A stretch of DNA of 64,000 bases from Pseudomonadota bacterium (GTDB lineage: Bacteria > Pseudomonadota > Gammaproteobacteria > Steroidobacterales > Steroidobacteraceae). The translations under genes were made by a program, and so were the position numbers. A model generated the notes under the pieces. The model ran no database searches. It was given only the letters and a program-made list of their open reading frames with translations, and had not been told where the DNA came from. Position 1 is the stretch's first letter. Each line of letters starts with the position of its first letter. The stretch spans positions 22,907 through 86,906 of the forward strand of contig JAEWLQ010000063.1 of assembly GCA_023457495.1 (NCBI GenBank), read 5' to 3'. Positions 8,735 to 20,552 of the stretch are shown here, one piece after another.

Positions 8735-9670
8735 ATGGGCGCGGCGACGAATCCGGCGAGTGTGGTGGCAGCGGAGACTCGCGCGCGGCGCTTGAGTGAA
8801 TTCGTCGCGGGGGGTTCCACCGAGGTCACGACGCACGACGGGAAACTGCTCGAGGAATTCGCGTCGCTGCTGCCGGCGGGCTACAGCGTTTACGTCGCGC
8901 ACACGCCGAGGGCCGAACTCGAGGATGTCGTGCGAGTGGCCCTGCGCCTCAAATCGCTCGGGCTGCGCCCGTCGCCACACATCGTTGCCCGGCGCGTGAC
9001 GAATCTTGCGCGGCTGCGCGCCGCGCTGATGGAGTTGGGTGATGCCGGTGTCGACCAGGCGTTGCTGATCGCCGGTGATCGCGCCGTCCCGGATGGCGCA
9101 TTCACCAGCACGCTGGAACTGCTCGAATCCGGCGCGGTGCAGGAGGCCGGGATCCGGCGCATCGGTGTCGCCGGCCATCCCGAGGGGCATCCATCGGTCC
9201 CGGATGCCGTGCTTCTCGATGCGCTCGTGCGCAAGCAGGCTTTCGCCGTACGGGACGGCATTCAGATGCACATCGCGACCCAGTTCGGGTTCGATTCCGG
9301 GACCCTGGGGCGATGGGAGCGGGAGCTCGGATTGGCCGGGGTCGCGTTGCCGATTCATGCCGGAGTGGCGGGGCCGACTCCACTCGCCAGGCTCATGAGA
9401 TATGCCCTGCAATGCGGCGTCGGGGCATCCCTCAAGGCGGTGGTCGGAAACTCCTTGTCCCTCAGTCGGTTACCTCAACTTGTGACCAAGGCCGACGAAA
9501 TGCTCATGGGCGTCTACGCGGCCAAGCATCTGAATCCCGATTCGCGTATCTTTGCGCCCCATTTCTTCGCGTTCGGCGGCATTTTGGAGACCGCTCGCTG
9601 GTTACGCGCGGTGATCGAGGGCTCCTTCGAGCTGAACGCAGCGGGAAGGGGTTTTTCCATAACGACTTGA
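8735..9670 (+). CDS. methylenetetrahydrofolate reductase-like protein
   Basis: 311 residues, related to the flavin-dependent MetF fold but distinct from the metF at 20.5 kb. Visible blocks are TEVTTHDGKLLEEF (in place of the FEFFPPK segment; the Glu is kept), YVAHTPRAELEDVV, PSPHIVARRVTN, DQALLIAGD, GIRRIGVAGHPEGHP and MHIATQFGFDSGTL. This variant is common next to one-carbon genes. The ATG at 8735 follows a GAGGG; the frame stays open much further upstream, through the previous gene, but without coding character. It ends seven bases before the adenosine kinase gene, so the two are probably one unit. Likely role: interconverting methylene- and methyl-tetrahydrofolate; a broader C1 role is possible. 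Confidence 0.75.
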   Translation: MGAATNPASVVAAETRARRLSEFVAGGSTEVTTHDGKLLEEFASLLPAGYSVYVAHTPRAELEDVVRVALRLKSLGLRPSPHIVARRVTNLARLRAALMELGDAGVDQALLIAGDRAVPDGAFTSTLELLESGAVQEAGIRRIGVAGHPEGHPSVPDAVLLDALVRKQAFAVRDGIQMHIATQFGFDSGTLGRWERELGLAGVALPIHAGVAGPTPLARLMRYALQCGVGASLKAVVGNSLSLSRLPQLVTKADEMLMGVYAAKHLNPDSRIFAPHFFAFGGILETARWLRAVIEGSFELNAAGRGFSITT

Positions 9671-9677
9671 GTTGGGC

Positions 9678-10637
9678 ATGCCGGGCAAAGAGAAGAGTGC
9701 ACTCATCTGCGGATCGGTCGCATACGACACCATCATGGTGTTCCCGGATCGCTTTCGCACACACATCCTCCCTGACAAGTTGCACATGCTCAACGTGGCC
9801 TTCCTCGTGCCGCAGATGCGGCGGGAGTTCGGTGGCTGCGCGGGCAACATTGCCTACAACCTCGGCTTGCTCGGCGAGCGTGGCTACCCGATGGGCGGCA
9901 TCGGTTCCGATTTCGGACCGTACAGCGAGTGGATGAAGAAGGTCGGAATCTCCGAGAAGTACCTCGTGACGATCCCCGAAGAGCATTGCGCGCAGGCCTT
10001 CATCACCACCGATCTGGACGACAACCAGATCACGGCCTTCCACCCCGGCGCCATGAATCATTCCTGGCGGATCAAGGTCCCGGCGAATGACGATATATCG
10101 ATCGGTGTGATCGCCCCTGACAGCCGCGAGGGTATGCTGCAGCACGCCGAACAGTTCAAGGCGGCCAACATTCCCTTCATTTTCGATCCGGGCCAGGCGA
10201 TGCCGCTGTTCTCGGGCGATGACTTCCGCCGCTTCATCTCGATCGCCGATTGGCTCGCGGTGAACGACTACGAGTGGCACCTGCTGCAGGAGCGCACGGG
10301 CTGGTCGGCGGCGGACTGCGCGAAGCACGTGAAGGCGCTGATCATCACGCGCGGCGCCGAGGGTTCGGTGATCCACGCGAACGGCAAGGAACACCACATT
10401 CCCTGCGCCAAGGCGCGCGAAGTGGTCGACCCGACGGGCTGCGGCGACGCGTACCGCGCCGGACTCATCCACGGCATCCTGCGCGGACTCGATTGGGAGA
10501 CGACGGGTCGCATCGCCTCGCTCATGGGCGCTTTCAAGATCGCCGTGCGCGGCACGCAGAATCACACGTTCACCCGCGCGGAGTTCGCGCAGGCGTATGC
10601 GGCAGCCTTCGGTGAGCCGCTGCGCGCCGCGAGCTGA
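9678..10637 (+). CDS. adenosine kinase (PfkB family)
   Basis: 319-residue PfkB/ribokinase-family sugar kinase. The N-terminus has the GGCAGNIAYNLGLLG block that binds substrate, and the C-terminus has DPTGCGDAYRAG with the catalytic Asp and anion hole. This pattern matches bacterial proteins annotated as adenosine kinase. Its position directly before metK and ahcY supports that role: SAH hydrolase makes adenosine and this enzyme would clear it as AMP, pulling the reversible ahcY reaction forward. ATG 9678 is preferred to TTG 9672. A ribokinase-like activity on another nucleoside cannot be excluded. Confidence 0.78.
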   Translation: MPGKEKSALICGSVAYDTIMVFPDRFRTHILPDKLHMLNVAFLVPQMRREFGGCAGNIAYNLGLLGERGYPMGGIGSDFGPYSEWMKKVGISEKYLVTIPEEHCAQAFITTDLDDNQITAFHPGAMNHSWRIKVPANDDISIGVIAPDSREGMLQHAEQFKAANIPFIFDPGQAMPLFSGDDFRRFISIADWLAVNDYEWHLLQERTGWSAADCAKHVKALIITRGAEGSVIHANGKEHHIPCAKAREVVDPTGCGDAYRAGLIHGILRGLDWETTGRIASLMGAFKIAVRGTQNHTFTRAEFAQAYAAAFGEPLRAAS

Positions 10638-10684
10638 GCGACGCATTTACATCTACAACGGATTGGCAGGTTAGAGAGGATCGT

Positions 10685-11863
10685 ATGTCGAACAGTTTTC
10701 TTTTCACCTCGGAGTCGGTTTCGGAAGGACATCCTGACAAGGTCTCCGACCAGATCTCCGATGCGGTGCTCGACGCCATCCTGGCCCAGGACAAGCACTC
10801 GCGCGTGGCCGCGGAGACGCTGTGCAACACCGGCCTCGTGGTGATGGCCGGCGAGATCACCACGAATGCCGTGGTGGACTTCCAGCAGATCGCGCGTGAG
10901 ACGATCCGCAACATCGGCTACGACAACACCGACTACGGTATCGACTACAAGGGCTGCGCCGTGCTCGTGGCCTACGACAAGCAGTCGCCCGACATCGCGC
11001 AGGGCGTGGACGAGGGCAAGGGCCTGAACCTCGAGCAGGGCGCCGGCGACCAGGGCCTGATGTTCGGTTATGCGTGCACCGAGACCGAAGGGCTCATGCC
11101 GCTGCCTATCTACCTCTCGCACCGCCTGGTGGAGAAGCAGGCGCAGCTGCGCAAGTCGGGCAAGCTCAAGTGGCTGCGCCCCGACGCGAAGTCGCAGGTC
11201 ACGGTGAAATACGTCGACGGCAAGCCGGGCGAGATCGACACCGTGGTGCTCTCGACCCAGCACCACCCGGAAGTCGAGCACAAGCACCTCGAGCAGGCGG
11301 TGATCGAGGAGATCATCAAGCCGGTGCTCGCGGGGCAGACGCTCTCGAAGAGCATCAAGTACCTGGTGAACCCGACCGGTCGCTTCGTCGTCGGTGGTCC
11401 GCAGGGCGACTGCGGCCTGACGGGCCGCAAGATTATTGTTGATACCTACGGTGGCGCAGCGCCGCACGGCGGTGGCGCGTTCTCGGGCAAGGATCCCTCG
11501 AAGGTGGACCGCTCGGCGGCCTACGCCGCGCGCTACGTCGCGAAGAACATCGTCGCGGCGGGTCTTGCGAGCAAGTGCCAGGTGCAGATCTCGTACGCGA
11601 TCGGCGTGGCCCAGCCGACCTCGGTGATGGTCACGACCTTCGGCACCGGCAAGGTGTCGGATGAGCGCCTCGAGGCGCTGGTGCGTCAGCACTTCGACCT
11701 GCGCCCGAAGGGCATCGTGCAGATGCTCGACCTGCTGCGGCCTATCTACCTGAAGACGGCGGCCTACGGCCACTTCGGCCGCAACGAGCCCGAGTTCACC
11801 TGGGAGCGCACCGACAAGGCGGCGGATCTCGCCGCGGACGCCGGAGCGCGCAAGACCGCGTAA
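10685..11863 (+). CDS. metK: S-adenosylmethionine synthetase
   Basis: 392 residues, the normal length. It makes SAM from methionine and ATP in the cytoplasm. Signature blocks: FTSESVSEGHPDKVSDQISD near the start, GAGDQGLMFGYA (ATP site, about 119-130), GGAAPHGGGAFSGKDPSKVDRS (about 259-280) and RPIYLKTAAYGHFGR. AGAGAGGA-like Shine-Dalgarno (agagagga) lies just before ATG. The leader from the adenosine kinase stop is only 47 bases, too short for a SAM riboswitch. The TAA stop overlaps by two bases a palindromic repeat. Confidence 0.97.
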   Translation: MSNSFLFTSESVSEGHPDKVSDQISDAVLDAILAQDKHSRVAAETLCNTGLVVMAGEITTNAVVDFQQIARETIRNIGYDNTDYGIDYKGCAVLVAYDKQSPDIAQGVDEGKGLNLEQGAGDQGLMFGYACTETEGLMPLPIYLSHRLVEKQAQLRKSGKLKWLRPDAKSQVTVKYVDGKPGEIDTVVLSTQHHPEVEHKHLEQAVIEEIIKPVLAGQTLSKSIKYLVNPTGRFVVGGPQGDCGLTGRKIIVDTYGGAAPHGGGAFSGKDPSKVDRSAAYAARYVAKNIVAAGLASKCQVQISYAIGVAQPTSVMVTTFGTGKVSDERLEALVRQHFDLRPKGIVQMLDLLRPIYLKTAAYGHFGRNEPEFTWERTDKAADLAADAGARKTA

Positions 11864-11977
11864 TGGGGACAGTCCCCATTTCCTAGGAAATGGGGCCGGA
11901 CCTGGTTGATATAATCTGAACCGGTGCCGCTCCTAGAACAGGTGCGGCACCGTTTCCCGGAAATGGGGTCTGACCCC
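11862..11977. repeat. family-B palindromic repeat cluster in the ahcY leader
   Basis: Several nested palindromes: 11862-11880 (aatggggac/gtccccatt), a perfect 22-bp palindrome at 11874-11895 centred on cctagg, a 9-bp stem 11922-11930 with 11944-11952 (cggtgccgc/gcggcaccg), and ggggtctgacccc at 11965-11977. The same words appear in the 37.8 kb element (tttcctag, ggtgcc, ggggtctgacccc). The cluster runs from the metK stop to four bases before the SAH aptamer. Confidence 0.8.
11907..11915 (+). promoter_or_regulatory. candidate extended -10 promoter for ahcY operon
   Basis: TGATATAAT is a perfect extended -10 (TGnTATAAT). No good -35 is seen 17 bp upstream (that space is repeat sequence), which an extended -10 can tolerate. 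Start would be near 11922, giving a leader of about 150 nt containing one repeat hairpin and the riboswitch. Confidence 0.55.
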
Positions 11978-11980
11978 GAT

Positions 11981-12048
11981 CTTCGAGGAGCGCTGCAGCG
12001 TCATGGACGCGAGGCTCGAAGGACCGGTGAGTAATTGCAACGGCGCTC
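11981..12048 (+). ncRNA. S-adenosylhomocysteine (SAH) riboswitch aptamer
   Basis: The sequence fits the ahcY/SAH riboswitch consensus: CGAGGAGCGCTGCAGCG at 11984, GAGGCTCG at 12011 and CAACGGCGCTC at 12038. Pairings seen: P1 cttcgag (11981-11987) with ctcgaag (12015-12021); hairpin gcgtc (11998-12002) with gacgc (12006-12010); and gagcgc (11988-11993) with gcgctc (12043-12048), the long-range pairing that closes the ligand site. It sits 26 nt before ahcY, the classical target. Known members turn gene expression on when SAH builds up. Confidence 0.92.
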
Positions 12049-12069
12049 TCTAACTGGAACCTAGAGAGG
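12046..12069 (+). promoter_or_regulatory. anti-Shine-Dalgarno hairpin (riboswitch expression platform)
   Basis: ctctcta (12046-12052) is perfectly complementary to tagagag (12062-12068), which holds the Shine-Dalgarno agagagg of ahcY (ATG 12075). Bases 12046-12048 are also needed for the aptamer's gcgctc pairing, so the two structures exclude each other. Confidence 0.7.
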
Positions 12070-12074
12070 TATCT

Positions 12075-13490
<1,416 letters not shown>

Positions 13491-13525
13491 GTCACCTAAC
13501 AAACCATTACATCGACAAGGCATCA

Positions 13526-14392
13526 GTGACGGCTCAAATTCTCGACGGTAGGAACGTCGCAGCAAAAGAGAGACAGAGGTCGGCGGCGCGAGCCGCCGAC
13601 TTCGTTTCGCGGTTTGGACGAGCGCCCGGCCTCGCGGTCGTGAAGGTCGGCGAAGACCCGGCCTCCGCGGTCTACGTGCGCAACAAGCGCAAGGCCTGCG
13701 AGGAGTGCGGTATCGCCTCGTTCGCATACGACCTGCCGGCGACCACGTCGCGCGAGGAACTGCTCGCGCTGATCGACCGGCTCAACAAGGACGACGCCGT
13801 CGACGGCATCCTGCTGCAGCTGCCGCTGCCCAAGGGGCTCGACAGCACCGAGATCATGGACACCATCGACCCCGCCAAGGACGTCGATGGATTCCACCCG
13901 ACCAACACCGGGTTGTTAGCCCAGAAGCGCCCGGGACTGCGGCCGTGCACCCCCTGGGGCGTGATCCGGCTCGCGAACGAATACCAGATCGACCTCGTGG
14001 GCCTGCGCGCCGTCGTCGTCGGCGCGTCGAACATCGTCGGCCGGCCGATGGCGCTCGAGCTGTTGCTCGCGCGCTCCACGGTCACCGTGTGCCACACCGG
14101 CACGCGCGACCTGCGGGCCGAAGTCGAGCGCGCGGACCTGGTCGTCGCGGCGGTCGGAAAAGCCGCCTACATCCCAGGTATCTGGATTCGTGATGGCGCG
14201 ATCGTGTTCGACGTCGGAATCAACCGCCTGCCTGACGGAAAACTGGCCGGCGACGTGGAATTTGCCGCGGCGGCCGAGCGGGCCGCGTGGATCACGCCCG
14301 TGCCCGGCGGCGTGGGGCCCATGACGATCGCCATGTTGCTGTCGAATACGGTCGACGCGGCCCTTTCAAGAAAAGGTCATAAGGCAACCTAG
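13526..14392 (+). CDS. folD: methylenetetrahydrofolate dehydrogenase/cyclohydrolase
   Basis: 288-residue bifunctional enzyme converting 5,10-methylene-THF to 10-formyl-THF. Seen: the active-site Lys and Tyr in YVRNKRKACEECG, DGILLQLPLPK, the loop KDVDGFHPTN, the NADP-binding VVGASNIVGRP and the terminal PVPGGVGPMTIAML. The GTG at 13526 gives the family start (TAQILDGRNVA) with AAGG upstream; the frame stays open further 5' through ahcY but only as an overlap. It lies between ahcY and the formate dehydrogenase genes, fitting a role in oxidising C1 units to formate and CO2. Confidence 0.95.
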   Translation: MTAQILDGRNVAAKERQRSAARAADFVSRFGRAPGLAVVKVGEDPASAVYVRNKRKACEECGIASFAYDLPATTSREELLALIDRLNKDDAVDGILLQLPLPKGLDSTEIMDTIDPAKDVDGFHPTNTGLLAQKRPGLRPCTPWGVIRLANEYQIDLVGLRAVVVGASNIVGRPMALELLLARSTVTVCHTGTRDLRAEVERADLVVAAVGKAAYIPGIWIRDGAIVFDVGINRLPDGKLAGDVEFAAAAERAAWITPVPGGVGPMTIAMLLSNTVDAALSRKGHKAT

Positions 14393-14427
14393 GGAGAGGC
14401 TGCGGGGTGCGGGTGTAAACTCGGCCC

Positions 14428-15288
14428 ATGAGGAGCCAGGCTCACCGGACCGTCGAAATCGACGCCCTGCGCGACGCGGGCGACGTTCGTCGTGACGATG
14501 CCATCGCCGTCGAGGAACCCCTCGAAATCCGCCTGATGCGCGACGGCCTGCCCGAGGCCGACGAGAACGGCGGCACGGGTCGCTCGATTTCCGTGACCAT
14601 GCGCACGCCGGGCCACGACGCCGAGCTCGCGGTCGGATTCCTGTACGGCGAGGGACTGCTGCGCGAACCGCGCGACGTCATCGATACCGGGTTTTGCGGG
14701 CCCACCGGCAACATCCTGCGTGTCACGGTGCGCGCCGATCTGCCGCTCGACCTTTCCCGACTGACGCGCAATTTCTATGCGACCTCGAGCTGCGGCGTCT
14801 GCGGCAAGGCGTCCATCGAGGCCGTCACCGCCAATGTCGGCACGCGCACCGTCGCCCCGGGTCCGGTAGTTAGTGAGTCGGTGCTGCGCGCGCTGCCGGA
14901 CCGGCTGCGCGCGTCGCAGCGCGAGTTCGCGGAAACGGGCGGCGTCCACGCGGTGGGCTTGTTCACCGCGGCGGGCGAGCTGGTTGCGAGCCGCGAAGAC
15001 GTCGGCCGTCACAACGCGATGGACAAGCTTGTCGGCGCATCCTTCATGGCGGGCGAATTGCCCTGGCGCAATCGCATCGTGTTGCTCTCGGGGCGCGCGA
15101 GCTTCGAGCTCCTGCAGAAAGCCATGATGGCCGGTGCGTCGTTGGTTGCCGCGATAGGCGCGCCTTCGACGCTCGCAGTCGAGTTGGCAGAGTCGGCGGG
15201 TATCACACTGGCCGCTTTCCTTCGCCCGGGAGGATGCAACGTGTATTGCCATCCGCACCGCGTGCGCTCGATGCGGAGCAGGTCATGA
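14428..15288 (+). CDS. fdhD: formate dehydrogenase accessory sulfurtransferase
   Basis: 286 residues. FdhD moves sulfur from a cysteine desulfurase to the molybdenum cofactor, which formate dehydrogenase needs. Family blocks: MRTPGHDAELAVGFLYGEGL, the sulfur-carrying CxxC loop in SSCGVCGKASIEAV, REDVGRHNAMDKLVG, GRASFELLQKAMMAG and the terminal FLRPGGCNVYCHP. Its TGA overlaps the ATG of fdsG (ATGA), so the two are translationally coupled. No clear Shine-Dalgarno is seen before its own ATG, which lies 35 bp after folD. Confidence 0.94.
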   Translation: MRSQAHRTVEIDALRDAGDVRRDDAIAVEEPLEIRLMRDGLPEADENGGTGRSISVTMRTPGHDAELAVGFLYGEGLLREPRDVIDTGFCGPTGNILRVTVRADLPLDLSRLTRNFYATSSCGVCGKASIEAVTANVGTRTVAPGPVVSESVLRALPDRLRASQREFAETGGVHAVGLFTAAGELVASREDVGRHNAMDKLVGASFMAGELPWRNRIVLLSGRASFELLQKAMMAGASLVAAIGAPSTLAVELAESAGITLAAFLRPGGCNVYCHPHRVRSMRSRS

Positions 15289-15787
15289 CGATCGACAACG
15301 AGCCGGTCAGCCCTCGCCACGTCAGCGACGCGGTGAAAGGCAGCGTCGCGAACGCGGTGAAGCGTTTCGCCGCGGAGCCGGGTCCGCTGCTCGAAATCCT
15401 GCATGCGGTGCAGGAGGAGCTCGGTTGCGTGCCGGCCGAGGCCGTGCCGCTCATCGCCGATGCGCTGAATCTTTCGCGCGCCGAAGTGCACGGCGTCGTG
15501 AGTTTCTATCACCACTTCCGCGAGCGCGCGTCCGGGCGCTACGTCGTGCAGGTGTGCCGCGCCGAAGCCTGCCAGTCGATGAATTCGGAAGCGGTGGAGC
15601 GTCGCGCCCGCGAGCTGCTGGGCCTCGATTTCGGCCAGACCAGCGCGGATGGCCGTGTCACGCTCGAGGCCGTGTATTGCCTGGGCAACTGCGCCTGCGC
15701 GCCGTCGCTCATGGTCAATGGCGAATTGCACGGGCGCGTAACGCCCGAGCGCGTGGGCGAACTCGCACGTGAATGGGGAGTGCCGAC

Positions 15788-15791
<4 letters not shown>
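15285..15791 (+). CDS. fdsG: NAD-dependent formate dehydrogenase gamma subunit
   Basis: 168 residues, NuoE-like thioredoxin-fold [2Fe-2S] subunit of the soluble FdsGBAD formate dehydrogenase. The four cluster cysteines are visible in CRAEACQS (C-x4-C) and CLGNCAC (C-x3-C). GVVSFYHHFR is also typical. The ATG overlaps the fdhD stop; the TGA overlaps the GTG of fdsB. The frame is open a little further upstream, but the ATGA overlap and start of family similarity favour this start. Confidence 0.93.
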
Positions 15792-17407
<1,616 letters not shown>

Positions 17408-17416
17408 GCCCCTGAC

Positions 17417-20269
17417 ATGTACGCCAAGGACTACCACGATCTCGGAACCCCCGCCGCGCAGGGCGAGCCGGTCACCCTCGAGATTGACGGCGCGACCGTC
17501 ACGGTGCCGGCGGGGACATCCATCATGCGCGCGGCGGCGCTCGCCGACGCCGATATCCCGAAGCTGTGCGCCACGGACACCCTGAAGCATTTCGGCTCCT
17601 GCCGCGTGTGCCTGGTCGAGATCGAGGGCCGCAAGGGTTTTCCGGCGTCCTGCACGACCGAAGTCGCCGCCGGCATGAAGGTGCGCACGCACAGCGACGC
17701 CTTGCAGAAGATGCGACGCGGCGTGCTCGAGCTGTATGTCTCCGAGCATCCGATGGGCAGTTGCCCGGACTCGAGCCGCTGTGAGCTCGAACATCTCGCG
17801 CACGAACACGGCATCGGCGAATCGCGGTATGCCGCGGAAAGCACCACCCGTGACGTGCACACACCGAAGCCCGTCGATGCCAGCAATCCGTACTTCCGTT
17901 TCGACAACGACCTGTGCATCGTCTGTTCGCGCTGCGTGCGCGCCTGCGAGGAGCAGCAGGGTACCTTCGCGCTGACCATCGAAGGGCGCGGTTTGGAATC
18001 GCGCGTCGCGGCGTCGCAGCAGCAGCCGTTCCTCGAATCAGAATGTGTTTCCTGCGGCGCCTGCGTCGAGGCCTGCCCGACCGGCGCGCTCATGGAGAAG
18101 TCCGTACTCACCGCGGGCTTGCCGCAGCAGGCGATCACCACGACCTGTGCGTATTGCGGCGTGGGTTGTTCGCTGGTGGCGGAGGTCACCGACGGTGCGG
18201 TCGCCCGCATGGTGCCGAACCGCGACGGCCGCGCGAACCAGGGTCACGCCTGCGTGAAGGGCCGCTTCGCCTACGGCTACGCAACGCACGCGGATCGCGT
18301 CACGAAGCCGCTCATCCGCAAGAGCATCCAGGACGAATGGACCGAGGTGAGCTGGGACGAGGCCATCAACTACGCCGCCAGCGAGTTCAAGCGCATCCAG
18401 GCGAAATACGGCCGCGACTCGATCGGTGGCATCACCTCGTCGCGTTGCACGAACGAGGAGACCTTCCTCGTGCAGAAGCTGGTGCGCGCCGCCTTCGGCA
18501 CCAACAACGTCGACACCTGCGCGCGCGTGTGCCATTCACCCACGGGCTACGGGCTCAAGCACACACTCGGGGAGTCCGCAGGCACGCAGGAATTCGTGTC
18601 GGTGCAGCACGCCGACGTCATCATGGTGATCGGCGCGAGCCCGACCGAGGCCCACCCGGTGTTCGCCTCGCAGATGAAGCGCCGCCTGCGCGCGGGCGCG
18701 AAGCTCATCGTCGTCGATCCGCGCGAAATTCCGCTGGTGCGCTCGGCGCACATCGAAGCGGACTATCACCTGCGGCTGCTGCCCGGCACCAACGTCGCCG
18801 TCATCAATGCGCTGGCGCACGTGATCGTCACCGAAGGTCTGACGAGAGAGGATTACATCGCCGAGCGTTGCGAGCGCGACTCGTACGAGAAATGGAAGAA
18901 GTTCGTCGCCGATCCGGCGAACTCTCCCGAGGCGATGGAAAAGGTCACGGGCGTGCCGGCCGCGCTGGTGCGCGGCGCCGCGCGCCTGTATGGCTGCGGG
19001 CCGAACAGCGCTATCTACTACGGCCTGGGCGTCACCGAGCACAGCCAGGGCAGCACCATGGTCATGGGCATCGCGAACCTCGCGATGGCCACCGGCAACC
19101 TCGGCCGCGAAGGCGTGGGCGTCTCGCCGCTGCGCGGCCAGAACAACGTGCCGGGCTCGTGCGACATGGGTTCGTTCCCGCACGAGTTCTCCGGTTATCG
19201 CCATGTGTCCGACGACGCGACACGCGCGTTGTTCGAGTCGATGTGGAACGTGCGGCTCAATGCCGAGCAGGGTCTGCGCATCCCGAACATGTTCGAGGCC
19301 GCGCTCGACGGCAGCTTCAAGGGCATGTACATCCAGGGCGAGGACATGGCGCAGTCCGATCCCAACACCTCGCACGTGACAGCGGCGTTGTCTGCGCTCG
19401 AGTGCCTGGTGATCCAGGACATCTTCCACAACGAGACGGCGCGCTTCGCGCACGTGTTCCTGCCGGGTTCGTCGTTCCTCGAGAAGGACGGCACGTTCAC
19501 CAACGCGGAGCGGCGCATCTCGCGCGTGCGCAAGGTCATCGAACCTCTCGCCGGCTTTGCCGACTGGGAGGTGACCGTGAAACTTTCGAATGCGCTCGGC
19601 TATCCCATGCGCTACTCGCATCCTTCGCAGATCATGGACGAGATCGCGGCGCTGACGCCGACCTTCACCGGCGTGAGCTACGAGAAACTCGACGAGCTCG
19701 GTTCCATCCAGTGGCCCTGCAACCAGGCGGCGCCCGCCGGCACGCCGACGATGCACGTGGGCCAGTTCGTGCGCGGCAAGGGCAAGTTCTACGTCACGGC
19801 GTACGTGCCCACCAACGAACGCACGTCCTCGAAATTTCCGTTGCTGCTCACGACGGGGCGCGTGTTGACGCAGTACAACGTGGGCGCGCAGACCCGCCGC
19901 ACCCACAATCTCGCCTGGCACAGCGAGGATCGCTTCGAGATGCATCCGCACGACGCCGAGGCGCGCGGCATCGAAAACGGCGATTGGGTCGGGGTAAGCA
20001 GCCGCGCCGGAGACACGGTGCTGCGGGTCGAGATCACGGACCGCGTGGCGCCGGGCGTGGTCTACACCACCTTCCATTTCCCGGAGTCGGGCGCGAACCT
20101 CATCACCACCGAGAATTCGGACTGGGCCACCAACTGTCCCGAGTACAAGGTGACCGCGGTCCAGGTAGTCAGGGTGGCGCAACCCGCGGCCTGGCAGCTG
20201 CGCCGGCAGGCGGAATTGTCCGCGCCGAAGCGCCGCAAACAGTTCGAGGACGCGCCGGTCGGCGGCTGA
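17417..20269 (+). CDS. fdsA: NAD-dependent formate dehydrogenase alpha subunit (molybdopterin catalytic subunit)
   Basis: 950 residues, the size of FdsA. Domains in order: NuoG-like [2Fe-2S] (C-x-x-C in GSCRVCLVEIEG, about 50-85), His-Cys cluster region (SCPDSSRCELEH-like, near 115), two [4Fe-4S] ferredoxin motifs (CIVCSRCVRAC; CVSCGACVEACPTGAL), another cluster motif CAYCGVGCS, then the bis-MGD formate dehydrogenase domain. The molybdenum ligand is cysteine (CARVCHSPTGYGL), so no selenocysteine is used. The C-terminal molydopterin-binding part includes LLTTGRVLTQYNVGAQTRRT. Start is nine bases after fdsB. Confidence 0.95.
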   Translation: MYAKDYHDLGTPAAQGEPVTLEIDGATVTVPAGTSIMRAAALADADIPKLCATDTLKHFGSCRVCLVEIEGRKGFPASCTTEVAAGMKVRTHSDALQKMRRGVLELYVSEHPMGSCPDSSRCELEHLAHEHGIGESRYAAESTTRDVHTPKPVDASNPYFRFDNDLCIVCSRCVRACEEQQGTFALTIEGRGLESRVAASQQQPFLESECVSCGACVEACPTGALMEKSVLTAGLPQQAITTTCAYCGVGCSLVAEVTDGAVARMVPNRDGRANQGHACVKGRFAYGYATHADRVTKPLIRKSIQDEWTEVSWDEAINYAASEFKRIQAKYGRDSIGGITSSRCTNEETFLVQKLVRAAFGTNNVDTCARVCHSPTGYGLKHTLGESAGTQEFVSVQHADVIMVIGASPTEAHPVFASQMKRRLRAGAKLIVVDPREIPLVRSAHIEADYHLRLLPGTNVAVINALAHVIVTEGLTREDYIAERCERDSYEKWKKFVADPANSPEAMEKVTGVPAALVRGAARLYGCGPNSAIYYGLGVTEHSQGSTMVMGIANLAMATGNLGREGVGVSPLRGQNNVPGSCDMGSFPHEFSGYRHVSDDATRALFESMWNVRLNAEQGLRIPNMFEAALDGSFKGMYIQGEDMAQSDPNTSHVTAALSALECLVIQDIFHNETARFAHVFLPGSSFLEKDGTFTNAERRISRVRKVIEPLAGFADWEVTVKLSNALGYPMRYSHPSQIMDEIAALTPTFTGVSYEKLDELGSIQWPCNQAAPAGTPTMHVGQFVRGKGKFYVTAYVPTNERTSSKFPLLLTTGRVLTQYNVGAQTRRTHNLAWHSEDRFEMHPHDAEARGIENGDWVGVSSRAGDTVLRVEITDRVAPGVVYTTFHFPESGANLITTENSDWATNCPEYKVTAVQVVRVAQPAAWQLRRQAELSAPKRRKQFEDAPVGG

Positions 20270-20273
20270 AATC

Positions 20274-20504
20274 GTGGATATTCAACGCCTCGTGGCCATG
20301 GCCAACGACATCGCCGCATTTTTCGATTCCGAACCTGACAAGGCGGTCGCGGCCGAGGGCGTGCGCTTCCACCTGTCACGATTCTGGGAGCAGCGCATGC
20401 GCCGCGCGATCATCGCGCACGTGGCCGACGGCGGCGCGGGCCTGACACCCACCGCGCGCAGCGCGGTCGAAATGCTCGCCAATAGCGCGAATCAATCGAA
20501 CTGA
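20274..20504 (+). CDS. fdsD: formate dehydrogenase delta subunit
   Basis: 76-residue FdsD-type protein, starting at GTG four bases after the fdsA stop. Helical and typical in its blocks IAAFFDSEPD, HLSRFWEQRMRRAI and GLTPTARSAVEML. FdsD is found at the end of fdsGBA operons and is needed for assembly or stability of the enzyme. Confidence 0.9.
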   Translation: MDIQRLVAMANDIAAFFDSEPDKAVAAEGVRFHLSRFWEQRMRRAIIAHVADGGAGLTPTARSAVEMLANSANQSN

Positions 20505-20552
20505 GCACTGCCGCTCTCGAAACCCGGAGCGCGGCCTGCCAGTATTGATTCC

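Noticed and set aside
10638..10684. SAM riboswitch before metK
   Set aside because: The spacer is only 47 bases and shows no SAM-aptamer motifs.
15773..15787. ATG at 15773 as start of fdsB
   Set aside because: Possible, but GTG 15788 keeps the stop/start overlap used by the upstream pair and has a better placed GGGGAG.
18500..18560. Possible selenocysteine in the formate dehydrogenase alpha subunit
   Set aside because: The ligand position reads CARVCHSP with an ordinary Cys codon and there is no in-frame TGA.
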